Shown one piece after another: positions 8,751-17,242 of a stretch of 61,509 nucleotides of DNA. The notes below the pieces were generated by a model. That model had not been told where the DNA came from, ran no database searches, and saw only the letters and a list, made by a program, of their open reading frames with translations. Each line of letters opens with the position of its first letter. The first letter of the stretch is position 1. Source of the stretch: Neobacillus muris (GTDB taxonomy: Bacteria > Bacillota > Bacilli > Bacillales > Cytobacillaceae); contig NZ_CALPDF010000027.1 in the NCBI RefSeq assembly GCF_943193175.1, positions 1 to 61,509 on the forward strand. The letters are read 5' to 3'. A program made the translations under genes and the position numbers.

Positions 8751-9094
8751 CTATGATTCCCTTAGAGGCTAGGAAACACTATTTCTACTATAAAAAATAT
8801 CTATATAAACAATTGTTTAATTTCAATATGGCATTAAATATCGAATATTTTGTGAACAACAGAGCAAATGCTCAAACAAAATATTCTAATGCTGGAGATT
8901 CTTGTGGTGATTTGTCGATTATCTGATTATGCTAAGTAAAAAATGTAAATAGTGGCAAAAACCTGTCGATAACCGTTCATTTACAAAACCCTCTTTTAAA
9001 ACAATAATTTAAGTGGTTACAAGATCTTCCAAGTTTGTGTAGAGAAGGAAATGATTCTCTAAATTGACTGGAGAAAAATTAGGAGGGGAAAAGT
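8751..9094. other. Intergenic region between adhE and the acyl-CoA ligase, with a nested palindrome
   Basis: No gene is seen. The notable element is a nested inverted repeat at 8843-8886: outer arms GAATATTTTGT (8843-8853) and ACAAAATATTC (8876-8886) are perfect, and inside them GAGCA/TGCTC forms a second hairpin. No T run follows, so it is not a typical terminator. A Rex half-site (TTGTGAA) sits across the left arm, without its partner. The ribosome site AGGAGGGG of the next gene is at 9081-9088. Confidence 0.6.
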
Positions 9095-10723
9095 GTGGTG
9101 TACCAGAAAAAACCATGGCTAAAGTTTTATGACCCTAGAATTAGTGAGCATGTATCGATTGAGTATGATTCATTATTTGACTTATTAAGACAGGCTGCAA
9201 ATATTCATGGTGATCATCCGGCTCTCACATTTTATGGAAAGTCTTGGAGCTATCATGAAACAAAAATGTTGTCTGACATGCTCGCAGCTTCTCTTTACCG
9301 TGTTGGATTTCAAAAGGGTGACAGGCTGGCAATCATGCTGCCAAACTGTCCCCAATACATTTTTAGTCTATTTGCCGCATTCCGATTAGGCGGTATAGCG
9401 GTTCAGGTCAACCCCATGTATGTGGAACGGGAAATCGAATATGTGCTCAATGATTCTGAGGCTGAGTATATGGTTGTATTTGAGGCCTTCTATCATAGAG
9501 TTAAACAGGTCCAGCCAAAAACATCCTTAAAGCGAATCATCGTGATCGGGTTTGGAGGAGATAAACGGCCATTAAGCGCCGGTGACCTTTATCTTGAAGA
9601 CTTTCTAACCTATGATAATGTGATTCCGGAAATCTCTATCAATATTGCTGAAGATGTAGCGCTGCTGCAATATACTGGAGGGACAACGGGGATATCTAAG
9701 GGAGTTATGTTAACCCACTACAACCTGCTTGCCAATATTATTCAAGTATGTGATTTTACTTACAATGCGGTCGATGAAAAGCCGGAAAACTTTAAAATTA
9801 TCAGTGTCCTTCCGATGTTTCACGTTTATGGACTTTCCTGCAATGCATTATCAGCCATTCGAATCGGATGTAATCAACTCATTCTCCCCCGGTTTGAAGT
9901 AAATGAACTTTTGGAGCTAATTAAACGGGAGAAACCGTTTCAGTTAACAGTGGTTCCAACAATGATCTTTGCCCTTAATAGCCATCAGCAATTGGAAGAG
10001 AGCAATATTGGAGATATTTTCTTTTTAAGCAGCGGTGGTGCCCCGCTCCCCGTTGAGCAGGTTAAAGTATTTGAAAGGAGATCGGGGATTCGGCTATCTG
10101 ATGGGTATGGGCTTTCTGAAACGGCTCCATCCGCCATTTCTACTCCGCCATTTCTTCCAAGAAAATTGGGAAGTGTGGGCATACCTCTGCCCGGAACAGA
10201 AGCAAGAATCGTCAAGGAAACTTCGGACGGTTTTGAAGATGTGCCGGTAGGAGAAGCGGGCGAACTGATTCTTAGAGGGCCACAGGTCATGAAAGGCTAT
10301 TGGAAACGTCCCGGAGATACTGAAATGGTCTTGAAGGATGGGTGGCTGTTTACAGGAGATATTGCAAAAATGGATGAAGACGGATATTTTTACATTTTAG
10401 ACCGGAAAAAAGACATGATTGTTGCAAGCGGTTACAATGTGTATCCGCGAGAAGTGGAAGAAGTTTTGTACCAGCATCCAGCTATTGAAGAGGCTATAGT
10501 GATTGGTGTGCCAGATTCCTACAGAGGAGAAACAGTTAAGGCGTTTGTTAAGTTGAGGCCCGGAATGACGGCGGATCCGGATAAGCTTATTGAATTTGCT
10601 AAAATAAACCTCGCTCCTTATAAAGTTCCTAAGGAAATTGAAATCCTGGATGAACTGCCAAAATCCTCAGTTGGAAAACTGCTTAGAAGGATGATGAGGA
10701 AGGAGGAAGAAAGAGTCCATTGA
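9095..10723 (+). CDS. Long-chain-fatty-acid--CoA ligase (AMP-forming)
   Basis: A 542-residue acyl-activating enzyme of the ANL superfamily that makes acyl-CoA from fatty acid, ATP and CoA. Seen: the phosphate loop YTGGTTGISKGVMLTH, the DGYGLSETAP adenine-binding motif, GWLFTGDIAKMDEDGY, and the C-terminal DRKKDMIVASGYNVYP hinge with the catalytic Lys in PKSSVGKLLRR. GTG start after AGGAGGGG. It lies 86 bases before phaR on the same strand, so it could supply CoA thioesters to the polymer pathway or, more simply, belong to beta-oxidation. Chain-length preference cannot be read from sequence. Confidence 0.9.
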   Translation: MVYQKKPWLKFYDPRISEHVSIEYDSLFDLLRQAANIHGDHPALTFYGKSWSYHETKMLSDMLAASLYRVGFQKGDRLAIMLPNCPQYIFSLFAAFRLGGIAVQVNPMYVEREIEYVLNDSEAEYMVVFEAFYHRVKQVQPKTSLKRIIVIGFGGDKRPLSAGDLYLEDFLTYDNVIPEISINIAEDVALLQYTGGTTGISKGVMLTHYNLLANIIQVCDFTYNAVDEKPENFKIISVLPMFHVYGLSCNALSAIRIGCNQLILPRFEVNELLELIKREKPFQLTVVPTMIFALNSHQQLEESNIGDIFFLSSGGAPLPVEQVKVFERRSGIRLSDGYGLSETAPSAISTPPFLPRKLGSVGIPLPGTEARIVKETSDGFEDVPVGEAGELILRGPQVMKGYWKRPGDTEMVLKDGWLFTGDIAKMDEDGYFYILDRKKDMIVASGYNVYPREVEEVLYQHPAIEEAIVIGVPDSYRGETVKAFVKLRPGMTADPDKLIEFAKINLAPYKVPKEIEILDELPKSSVGKLLRRMMRKEEERVH

Positions 10724-10809
10724 GCGGGAATGAAACATAAGGTGTAACATTGGAAAAATTTAATGAAACAGAATAACTAACGCAGTCCTGTGATTAGGGG
10801 GGAGATTAG

Positions 10810-11541
10810 ATGACAAAAGAAAAAGCGTTTGATCCATTCGAAGGCTATAAACGAATGGCGGAAATATGGGAAAAACAAATGAATGGTTTCCTGTATATGC
10901 TGACGGATAACCGTGAAACTGTCCGGTTAATGAAAGCTGGTTTGAATGCGCATTCAAACTATATGGAGATTTTGCGGAAAAATCAAGAATTGATGGCAGG
11001 CTTTCTCAACATACCAACGAAAAAGGATGTGGCGAATGTTGCAAAGCTATCTATTCAAGCAGAAGAAAAAATGGATCTTCTGGAGGAACAAGTATGGAAT
11101 CTCCAGGATAGCCTAGGGCAGCTAAATCAAGAAAATGTTGAATTGCTTAAAGAGGCAGTAATGAATATTCAACAAATGAACACTGAATTAAAAAAAGCTT
11201 CCATCCATATGGAAGAAACCAGAAAAATGAATGCAGAGCTGCAGGAGCTTAGGAAAGGGCTTGTAGATATCAAAATTATTCAGGTCAATCTTCAAGAACT
11301 GCGGAAAGAAATTGACAGTCTTAAAAGTATCAAAACAGACTTAAAACACTTGAAAGCCAGTAAGGAACTTGCTCAAATCCAAAATGAGATTAGGGAGTTA
11401 AAAGAAGAAGCGGTACAACTTTCCGATATCAAAGCAGAACTGGCTGAAGTGAAAAAATCGATTCAGGCAGAACAAGACAATGAAATTAAAATGGACAAAG
11501 AACTGGTGCTATCATCCGCCGGTCCCTCCAAAGGAGAATGA
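10810..11541 (+). CDS. phaR: Class IV PHA synthase subunit PhaR
   Basis: A 243-residue, highly charged protein. The N-terminal part (FDPFEGYKRMAEIWEKQMNG, and IPTKKDVANVAKLSIQAEEK around residues 63-82) matches the PhaR/PhaE family, which is required for activity of the small PhaC. Residues from about 95 to 225 form one long coiled coil rich in E/K/L heptads, longer than I expect for PhaR of Priestia megaterium (about 200 residues). GGGGGGAG precedes the ATG. It is followed 14 bases later by phaC, so the two subunits are co-translated. phaB, usually between phaR and phaC in Bacillus, is absent here. Confidence 0.85.
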   Translation: MTKEKAFDPFEGYKRMAEIWEKQMNGFLYMLTDNRETVRLMKAGLNAHSNYMEILRKNQELMAGFLNIPTKKDVANVAKLSIQAEEKMDLLEEQVWNLQDSLGQLNQENVELLKEAVMNIQQMNTELKKASIHMEETRKMNAELQELRKGLVDIKIIQVNLQELRKEIDSLKSIKTDLKHLKASKELAQIQNEIRELKEEAVQLSDIKAELAEVKKSIQAEQDNEIKMDKELVLSSAGPSKGE

Positions 11542-11555
11542 AAGGGGAATAATGC

Positions 11556-12623
11556 ATGGATGCAAAAGCACTTGGAGCGCGGTTTATTCCACAATTTGAT
11601 TTAGAAAAGGAAACAAAAAGGTGGAATCAAGTTGTAAGAATTATTCTTGAGCCCAAACCGGATATCATACCAACTCCGAGACAAAGCATCTGGAAAAAAA
11701 ATAAGTCAACCTTATGGTATCACCCGGCTAAGAATAAGAAATATCCAATTCCTGTTTTAATGGTCTATTCGCTTTTAAATAAGCCCTATATATTAGATGC
11801 AGGACCAGGCAGCAGCGTAGTAGGCGGGCTAACAGAGCGTGGATATGATGTATACCTTTTTGATTGGGGCTCTCCTGGTTTAGAAGACAGTGATACGACG
11901 CTGGATGTTTACATTATAGAGTATTTGGAAGCCGCAATTAAGAGGGCAATCCGCCATTCTGGGCAAAAGGGAATCTCTTTGCTTGGCTATTGCCTGGGGG
12001 GAACCATTTCAGCCATTCTTACATCGATTACTGACGTGCCAATCAAAAATTTAATTTTAGCGGCGGTTCCTATTGACTTCAGTATCGGGATTGTTCCCGA
12101 TAAGTGGCTGGAAGGCTTGCAGAATGGAGAAATGGACTTTAACCGGTTTGCAGATGCCTATGGAACCATACCATCTGAATTTATGTATTTGATGTTCCGG
12201 ATGCTGTCTCCTGTTTATAATAGCCCCATGGTCAATTTGGTTACCCGGGCATATGATGACGAGTATGTTGAAAAGTGGAGGAGGATGGATAAATGGACGA
12301 AGGACACTGCATCTTTTGCGGGTGCCGCCTTCAAGCAAATGTTTCATGATCTTTATAAAGAAAACAAACTATTGAAAGGGGAATTAGTCATCGGCGGCAG
12401 ACAGGCAGTTCTTTCGCAAATTCAATGCCCGCTGTTCGTTTTCTCCTGCTCACGTGATACACTCGTTTTGGAGCAGCAAAGTTTGCCGATAATGGATATG
12501 GCAGGAAGTTTAGATAAAACCTATCAGGTCTTTGAAGGCGGTCATGTTTCACTTGCATTGACAGGGAAATTTGCTGAATTTGCCGATCAATGGCTTAGTA
12601 CACGTTCACTCTCCGAAAAATGA
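11556..12623 (+). CDS. phaC: Class IV poly(3-hydroxyalkanoate) synthase subunit PhaC
   Basis: A 355-residue polymerase that joins (R)-3-hydroxyacyl-CoA into storage polyester on the granule surface. Its alpha/beta hydrolase fold has the modified lipase box GYCLGG with nucleophile Cys146, a catalytic Asp in SCSRDTLV (Asp301) and His in FEGGHVSL (His330). The short length places it in class III/IV, and the adjacent PhaR makes it class IV. Start ATG at 11556 follows AAAGGGG; a nearby ATG at 11552 is out of frame. The operon ends at a hairpin shared with the converging hydrolase gene. Confidence 0.96.
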   Translation: MDAKALGARFIPQFDLEKETKRWNQVVRIILEPKPDIIPTPRQSIWKKNKSTLWYHPAKNKKYPIPVLMVYSLLNKPYILDAGPGSSVVGGLTERGYDVYLFDWGSPGLEDSDTTLDVYIIEYLEAAIKRAIRHSGQKGISLLGYCLGGTISAILTSITDVPIKNLILAAVPIDFSIGIVPDKWLEGLQNGEMDFNRFADAYGTIPSEFMYLMFRMLSPVYNSPMVNLVTRAYDDEYVEKWRRMDKWTKDTASFAGAAFKQMFHDLYKENKLLKGELVIGGRQAVLSQIQCPLFVFSCSRDTLVLEQQSLPIMDMAGSLDKTYQVFEGGHVSLALTGKFAEFADQWLSTRSLSEK

Positions 12624-12630
12624 TCCAATT

Positions 12631-12672
12631 AGCACCGAGAAGGAGTGCATAATCCTTTCCCGGTGCTTGTGC
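12631..12672. terminator. Bidirectional terminator between phaC and the hydrolase
   Basis: AGCACCGAGAAGGA (12631-12644) pairs imperfectly with TCCTTTCCCGGTGCT (12653-12667); a T run lies on the plus-strand side. It separates convergent genes. Confidence 0.7.
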
Positions 12673-12675
12673 TTT

Positions 12676-13458
12676 TTACCCCGCGACAGCCTGCTGGCCT
12701 AAAAAGGAACGCAATAAGAGATTGAAATGGTCTTTTGCCTCCAGCTTGGCGAGATGGCCTGTGTTCCTGATAATGACAAATTTAGAATGAGGGATCTGTT
12801 TGTGCATGCATGCCTGAATCCATACTGGTAAAACAGAATCATATTGGCCGCCAATAATTAATGTGGGAATCTTTATTTTTCTTAATAAAGATAAATTGTT
12901 GACTTCGAGGCAGGATTTAAGCGAATTGATAAAAATATCCTGTTTCGGCCGAAACAACTGATTAAAGTTTGATACCGTTTCATCATTCCAAGAGTAAAGT
13001 GCCATTCTGGCTAAATATTCCGTTTGTTTGCCTGTAGAGCTTAGGGCTTCAAATTTGGCTTTTCTGTTTTCAAACAGCCACTTTTTAAATTTCTTAGGGA
13101 AGTAATGAAATGAGCTTGCTAAAATGAGAGAACGGCAGATTGAGGGCGACTGGCGGTAGATTTCTTGTGCAACGGCTCCACCCATTGACAGGCCAAGAAT
13201 GTGAGTATTTTTAATGTTTAGTTCGTTCAATAATAGAATAATGTCAGCGGCAAAGTTTTGAATGGTAATCCCTTCCGTTTTGTTGCACTCTCCGTGCCCG
13301 CGTAAATCAGGGATGATGAGTTCGAAATATTGAGACAATTCAAATTGATGGATCCACCCTTCCTTGATTTCACCTAAACCATGGATCAACACGAACGGTT
13401 CGCCTTTTCCAAACCGCAAATAAGGAATTCCCGTTTTACTTATTTTTGCTTCGATCAT
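12676..13458 (-). CDS. Alpha/beta hydrolase, candidate intracellular PHB depolymerase
   Basis: A 260-residue alpha/beta hydrolase with HGLGEIKEGW (oxyanion strand), PDLRGHGE, nucleophile elbow GLSMGG (Ser91), a late Asp in GGQYDSVLP and His in NTGHLAKLE. It resembles the 3-oxoadipate enol-lactonase-like group. An intracellular PHB depolymerase described from Bacillus thuringiensis belongs to this group and has a G-W-S-M-G box, close to G-L-S-M-G here. Its place between phaRC and phaQP suggests polymer turnover, but that is inference; it could be another ester hydrolase. The start at 13458 is chosen for AAGGTGG just upstream; an in-frame extension of 16 residues has no ribosome site. Confidence 0.75.
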   Translation of the reverse strand: MIEAKISKTGIPYLRFGKGEPFVLIHGLGEIKEGWIHQFELSQYFELIIPDLRGHGECNKTEGITIQNFAADIILLLNELNIKNTHILGLSMGGAVAQEIYRQSPSICRSLILASSFHYFPKKFKKWLFENRKAKFEALSSTGKQTEYLARMALYSWNDETVSNFNQLFRPKQDIFINSLKSCLEVNNLSLLRKIKIPTLIIGGQYDSVLPVWIQACMHKQIPHSKFVIIRNTGHLAKLEAKDHFNLLLRSFLGQQAVAG

Positions 13459-13547
13459 TTTACACCACCTTTTCATTTTTTTTAGTTTATTACCAAAAAG
13501 GAACATTTGTAAAGATTTAACTGGAATAGTAATATTTATTTAAATGT

Positions 13548-13587
13548 TTGACATATATTACCTATAGGTGTAAAATACATATAGGTG
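13548..13587 (+). promoter_or_regulatory. phaQP promoter with PhaQ-type operator in the spacer
   Basis: TTGACA (13548-13553), 17-base spacer, TAAAAT (13571-13576). A perfect palindrome ACCTATAGGT (13560-13569) lies inside the spacer, and TATAGGTG occurs at 13563-13570 and again at 13580-13587, 17 bases apart. A regulator bound here would cover both the promoter and the start of the transcript. PhaQ is known as an autorepressor that responds to PHB, so it is the natural candidate; binding is inferred. Confidence 0.7.
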
Positions 13588-13600
13588 AGGTGATAAAGAT

Positions 13601-14038
13601 ATGGTAAACGAAGATAACCAATCGGTTAATCCATCAAAAAATATTGTCCTGCCATTTATTTTATTGCTTCTTAGCAGGGTTTCCCTTCACGGGTACGAGC
13701 TTATCCAAAAACTCGAGTCTTTTGGCTTTAAAACCCTTGACCAAGGAAATTTGTACAGAATGTTAAGAAAGTTGGAAAAAGATGAGCTGGTTTTATCAGA
13801 GTGGGATACAACTGGAACAGGACCGGCCAAACGAAAGTACTTCATTACAAAAGCTGGGATGAGATACTTAAAAGGGTATGCGAATCAATTAGAAACTTAT
13901 CAATCATTGCTTGATCAATTCTTTAACATGTATACCAGCGTCCTTGAGCTCTATATCCCTTCATTTCAAAAGAAGGATTCAATAGAGAAAGTAAATAATA
14001 ATAAGGGGAGGATTGAAGATGGCACAGAAGAAGAATGA
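13601..14038 (+). CDS. phaQ: PadR-type repressor of PHA granule genes
   Basis: A 145-residue PadR-family winged-helix protein, the length expected for PhaQ. Motifs: LLLSRVSLHGYELIQKLESF in the first helices, DQGNLYRMLRKLEKDELV as recognition helix and wing, and KRKYFITKAGMRYL in the wing strand, followed by a dimerising helix. PhaQ represses its own gene and phaP and is released by PHB. Its last codons overlap phaP by 20 bases, so both are in one transcript. Note that phaQP runs in the same direction as phaRC, with the hydrolase gene inserted between them on the other strand. Confidence 0.88.
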   Translation: MVNEDNQSVNPSKNIVLPFILLLLSRVSLHGYELIQKLESFGFKTLDQGNLYRMLRKLEKDELVLSEWDTTGTGPAKRKYFITKAGMRYLKGYANQLETYQSLLDQFFNMYTSVLELYIPSFQKKDSIEKVNNNKGRIEDGTEEE

Positions 14039-14618
14039 TACAGCACCTGCTGCTGAGGACATAACAAATCCTGCAGTAGAAGAGGTTAATTCCGCAAATT
14101 CTTTTGTAAACACTTTATGGGATCAATACGAGCTTTCTCGTGAACGGGCGGAAAAGCTTCGTGAAAACAGGGAAGAAGCTTATCTCAATACGATTAGGGA
14201 AGTGGCTAAATTCAACAAGCAGTACCGAAAAACTATTTCATCCCTGTATCAGCAAACGAAAAAGACGAACAAGGAAATTGCCAATGAAGTCATGCAGCGA
14301 ATCGGCCGAGGGAATGAAGAAGTACAAGATGAACCTGCACGAGCAAGCAGCCGAGAGGCACTTAAGAAACAGCTTGAGGAGGTTTCTGGACAAATAGAGA
14401 AATTGGCCCTGACACCAATTAAATCTGTTTTCCAAATTGCCGACCAAATAGAGGAGAATTTAGAGAAGACAATTGAATCTAATCTGGAGTTCTCCCGCCA
14501 GCGCAGGAGCGCCTGGAAACAAGTGAGAAAAGAGTATGTCCAGCTTGCAAGAGATATGCATTTAAGTCTTGTCGATCGCGGTATTAATGGGGTTAAAGGA
14601 CTTGTAAAAACTAAATAA
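14019..14618 (+). CDS. phaP: Phasin, PHA granule coat protein
   Basis: A 199-residue, charged, mostly helical protein with no membrane segment, the same length as the P. megaterium phasin. The region FVNTLWDQYELSRERAEKLR and the C-terminal SRQRRSAWKQVRKEYVQLAR are amphipathic helices suited to coating the polymer surface. It limits granule coalescence and displaces other proteins. The ATG at 14019 is preferred over an in-frame TTG at 14013 because AGGGGAGG lies seven bases upstream. Co-transcribed with phaQ from the promoter at 13548, which explains how polymer formation can induce the coat protein. Confidence 0.88.
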   Translation: MAQKKNDTAPAAEDITNPAVEEVNSANSFVNTLWDQYELSRERAEKLRENREEAYLNTIREVAKFNKQYRKTISSLYQQTKKTNKEIANEVMQRIGRGNEEVQDEPARASSREALKKQLEEVSGQIEKLALTPIKSVFQIADQIEENLEKTIESNLEFSRQRRSAWKQVRKEYVQLARDMHLSLVDRGINGVKGLVKTK

Positions 14619-14680
14619 CTATATATTGCATCTTAGGGGTATGAGCATCTTGTATCATCTAATATATAAAAAAATACAAT

Positions 14681-14720
14681 AACCACAATCTCTTTCAGGC
14701 AGGAGGTTGTGGTTTTTTTT
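14681..14720 (+). terminator. Rho-independent terminator after phaP
   Basis: AACCACAA (14681-14688) and TTGTGGTT (14707-14714) with an inner CTC/GAG pair and a run of T. The rest of the 302 bases between phaP and the first yjcZ gene shows nothing else that I can name. Confidence 0.85.
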
Positions 14721-14920
14721 GTTTTTGGATTTAACGGCCGGCGGCAGAAACAACACCCAAAAAAGGTTTAAGGGGGACATTCCATTTTTATGAACAAAGC
14801 CTTCATCATAAGAATGGGCTTAGCCATTTTAAGAAAAGCACTGAATAGGGATATATGTCTATTGCACATCAGGATATAGGTGAATAGGATATATTGAATT
14901 CGAAAAAGGAGGTATGGTAT

Positions 14921-15016
14921 ATGTCTGGAGCAGCAGGCGGATATGGCGCAGGATTTGCCCTGATTGTCGTTTTGTTTATTTTACTAATTATCGTTGGGGC
15001 AGCTTGGGTTTATTAA
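14921..15016 (+). CDS. YjcZ family sporulation peptide
   Basis: A 31-residue peptide: a short Gly/Ala/Tyr-rich head (MSGAAGGYGAG) and one hydrophobic helix (FALIVVLFILLIIVGAAWVY). This is the pattern of YjcZ-type small sporulation proteins, often present in several copies in Bacillaceae. AAAGGAGGT lies seven bases before the ATG. A second copy follows 30 bases later, giving a two-gene unit. Probably a membrane peptide of the mother cell or forespore; its exact role is not known. Confidence 0.8.
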   Translation: MSGAAGGYGAGFALIVVLFILLIIVGAAWVY

Positions 15017-15046
15017 AAATATAAAAAAATAAAAGGAGGTAATGAT

Positions 15047-15184
15047 ATGTTTGGATATGGCGGCTTCGGTGGTTACGGCTTTGGCGGCTGCTGCGGCGGC
15101 TTCGGTTCTGGATATAGCGGCTTTGTGCTAATTGTCGTACTATTCATCCTATTAATCATTGTAGGTGCAGCTTGCTACTATTAA
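15047..15184 (+). CDS. YjcZ family sporulation peptide, glycine/cysteine-rich head
   Basis: A 45-residue paralogue of the preceding peptide. The hydrophobic tail (FVLIVVLFILLIIVGAACYY) is almost the same, but the head is longer and made of Gly, Phe and Tyr with a CC pair (FGYGGFGGYGFGGCCGG). The cysteines could crosslink. AAAGGAGGT precedes the ATG. The tandem copies most likely arose by duplication. Confidence 0.8.
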   Translation: MFGYGGFGGYGFGGCCGGFGSGYSGFVLIVVLFILLIIVGAACYY

Positions 15185-15215
15185 TTTACAAATAAAACTT
15201 TAAATATTTCTAAAT

Positions 15216-15290
15216 GGGGCCAGACCTTAAAAAAACTCCCTAGGATCTTTGGAAAAGTAAGTCCTAGGGAGTTTGCGGGGATCTGACCCC
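15216..15290. repeat. Dispersed hairpin element, copy A
   Basis: Outer arms GGGGCCAGACC and GGATCTGACCCC are near-complementary; the inner arms ACTCCCTAGGA (15235-15245) and TCCTAGGGAGT (15262-15272) are complementary. It sits between convergent transcripts and can also serve as a terminator. It shares the GTCAGAC-type core with elements at 42431 and 52721. Confidence 0.7.
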
Positions 15291-15299
15291 TTGATCTTG

Positions 15300-17042
15300 T
15301 TAAGCAAATATGGCATGGGAAGTATGATCGTACTCTTTAGTTCCATGTACGATTTTTTCCACCTCGGATCCTTCTATCGTTTCTTTTTTTAATAATGCCT
15401 CAACTAATTGATGATGGACATGCTGATGGCTGTTGATTAAATTTTCCGCACGGTCTATGGCCCGTTCGAATAGCTCTTGCATCTTTTCTTCCTTATCAAG
15501 CTTTTTAAAAGTTAACGAAAAACTATCTTCGAGCATACCGATTTCAACCATTTGTTCAATAATTTGTTTTGCTTGCTGCACATCACCGCCAACCCCGATA
15601 CTATGCTCGCCCAGGACAATCCTTTCTGCTGCACCGCCAGCTAAAATCATAGCAACCCGATCTAGCAAATCACTGGTTGTTGATAATTGCAGCTCCTTTG
15701 GAATCGGTGCTACATAGCCTAGTGCTTCACCACGCGGGATAATGGTTGCTTTTCGGACAGAGCCGGGTTTTGTTAATGTTGCGACGAGGGCATGGCCAGC
15801 TTCATGGATGGCAACCCTGCGCTTGGTATCTAGGTCTGTCAGGGCGCGGGAGGAGCTTCCAAGAATCGTCCGGTCGAGTGCATAATCTAAATCATCCTTT
15901 TGAATCCTATCGTGTCCATTTAAAACTGCCCGTCTGCTGGCTGTTTCAAACAAAGAATAAAGGTCTGCTCCAGAAAGACCTGATGTACTTTCTGCCAGAC
16001 TATCGAGCGATGCTGCTGCATCGGGTGCCATCGCCTTGTCCTTTGTATGAATCTGAATAATTTCCAATCTTCCTTTTGTATCTGGAAGCGGCACATGAAA
16101 GGAAAAATCTATGCGCCCTGGACGGAGAAAGGCATCATCCAGCATGTCTTTTCTATTAGTGGCAGCGATAAATAGGATTCCATCATTCGAGATCCCGCCA
16201 TCAAGCTGCACAAGGAGCTCTGTTAAAGTTTTTTCAGCTTCTTCACCGCCATGCGGTTTACGTTTTCCAGCTAGGGCATCCACTTCATCGATGAAAATGA
16301 CAGAAGGGCGCTCTTTTCTGGCTGCATGAAATAAAGAACGGATTCGGCTCGCGCCGACACCGACAAATAATTCATTAAAGGATGAACCGCTCGCTGAAAA
16401 AAAGGAGGCATTCAATTCATGGGCAATCGCTTGGGCAAGCAGCGTTTTTCCTGTCCCTGGCGGACCATATAACAAAATGCCCTTTGGAGGGGAAATTCCT
16501 AATTTTCGTGCCCGCTCCGGTTCAGTGATAGTGGATAATGTCTGCAAAATTTCTTCTTTCATTTCCTCGCCGAGCCCGCCTACATCTTTTAAACTGATAG
16601 ATGGGAGGGGGCGGGCTTGGCTGACACTATTTTTCATCGAACGAAGTCCGAAGCCGCCCTTGGATTTTTGCAGAAAAAATACGGCACAGGCGAGCAGGAT
16701 CAAAACCCCGCCCATAATCCATTTGCCATAGCGGGTGCTGGATGAATAGCTATAATCAATATTGTATTTTTCTATTAAATTGTCAATCATTTGGCTGTTA
16801 GGCGGCAATTGGGAACTGTATTCTTTACCGCCAGCCGTTAAATAAATGCGGCCATCTTGATGTTCCGTTATGGAAACGGATTTTCCTTCCTGCTGTTGAA
16901 TGATTTTCTCAACAGCGGAGAATGGAATGGTCTCTTCGTTCCTGGCTGTTGAGTAACTATACCAAACTATGCCTGAAATGATTACTATTAACGCTGTTAC
17001 CAGCGGGATTAATTTTGCAGCCGATTTTTTGCTTCGGTTCAT
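15300..17042 (-). CDS. FtsH-like membrane AAA protease (second, divergent copy)
   Basis: A 580-residue FtsH-type protein, shorter than the main Bacillus FtsH (about 635). Order: TM helix (residues 11-29), an extracytoplasmic region of about 75 residues, second TM (about 107-124), AAA module with GPPGTGKT (193-200), IFIDEVDAL and the second region of homology ending in FLRPGR, pore motif FVGVG, then the zinc protease site HEAGH and a later GGDVQQA with the third metal ligand. All catalytic residues are kept, so it should be an active ATP-driven protease. B. subtilis has only one active FtsH, so this is probably an accessory enzyme with a narrower target range. Confidence 0.88.
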   Translation of the reverse strand: MNRSKKSAAKLIPLVTALIVIISGIVWYSYSTARNEETIPFSAVEKIIQQQEGKSVSITEHQDGRIYLTAGGKEYSSQLPPNSQMIDNLIEKYNIDYSYSSSTRYGKWIMGGVLILLACAVFFLQKSKGGFGLRSMKNSVSQARPLPSISLKDVGGLGEEMKEEILQTLSTITEPERARKLGISPPKGILLYGPPGTGKTLLAQAIAHELNASFFSASGSSFNELFVGVGASRIRSLFHAARKERPSVIFIDEVDALAGKRKPHGGEEAEKTLTELLVQLDGGISNDGILFIAATNRKDMLDDAFLRPGRIDFSFHVPLPDTKGRLEIIQIHTKDKAMAPDAAASLDSLAESTSGLSGADLYSLFETASRRAVLNGHDRIQKDDLDYALDRTILGSSSRALTDLDTKRRVAIHEAGHALVATLTKPGSVRKATIIPRGEALGYVAPIPKELQLSTTSDLLDRVAMILAGGAAERIVLGEHSIGVGGDVQQAKQIIEQMVEIGMLEDSFSLTFKKLDKEEKMQELFERAIDRAENLINSHQHVHHQLVEALLKKETIEGSEVEKIVHGTKEYDHTSHAIFA

Positions 17043-17202
17043 TTATGGAGCCTCCTTCATACAGAGTACTCCTCCATTATAAAAGGTTATCCAGAAAAAT
17101 GGATATGGTAATCAGTGGGAGGATCCAGAACAGATTTTATTCAATAGGTTGTTTTCAAAATGGAGCGGAAATCAACAAGCAAGTTTTAACTAACCTTTCA
17201 GT

Positions 17203-17234
17203 AAAAAACACTTACTCCTATTGAAAGTAAGTGT
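17203..17234 (-). terminator. Terminator for the minus-strand gene at 17243
   Basis: ACACTTAC (17208-17215) and GTAAGTGT (17227-17234); on the minus strand the hairpin is followed by six T. Confidence 0.75.
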
Positions 17235-17242
17235 CCGTGGTG

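Noticed and set aside
8847..8866. Rex operator in the adhE-ligase gap (TTGTGAA within the palindrome)
   Set aside because: Only the left half matches; the right half agrees at about three of seven positions.
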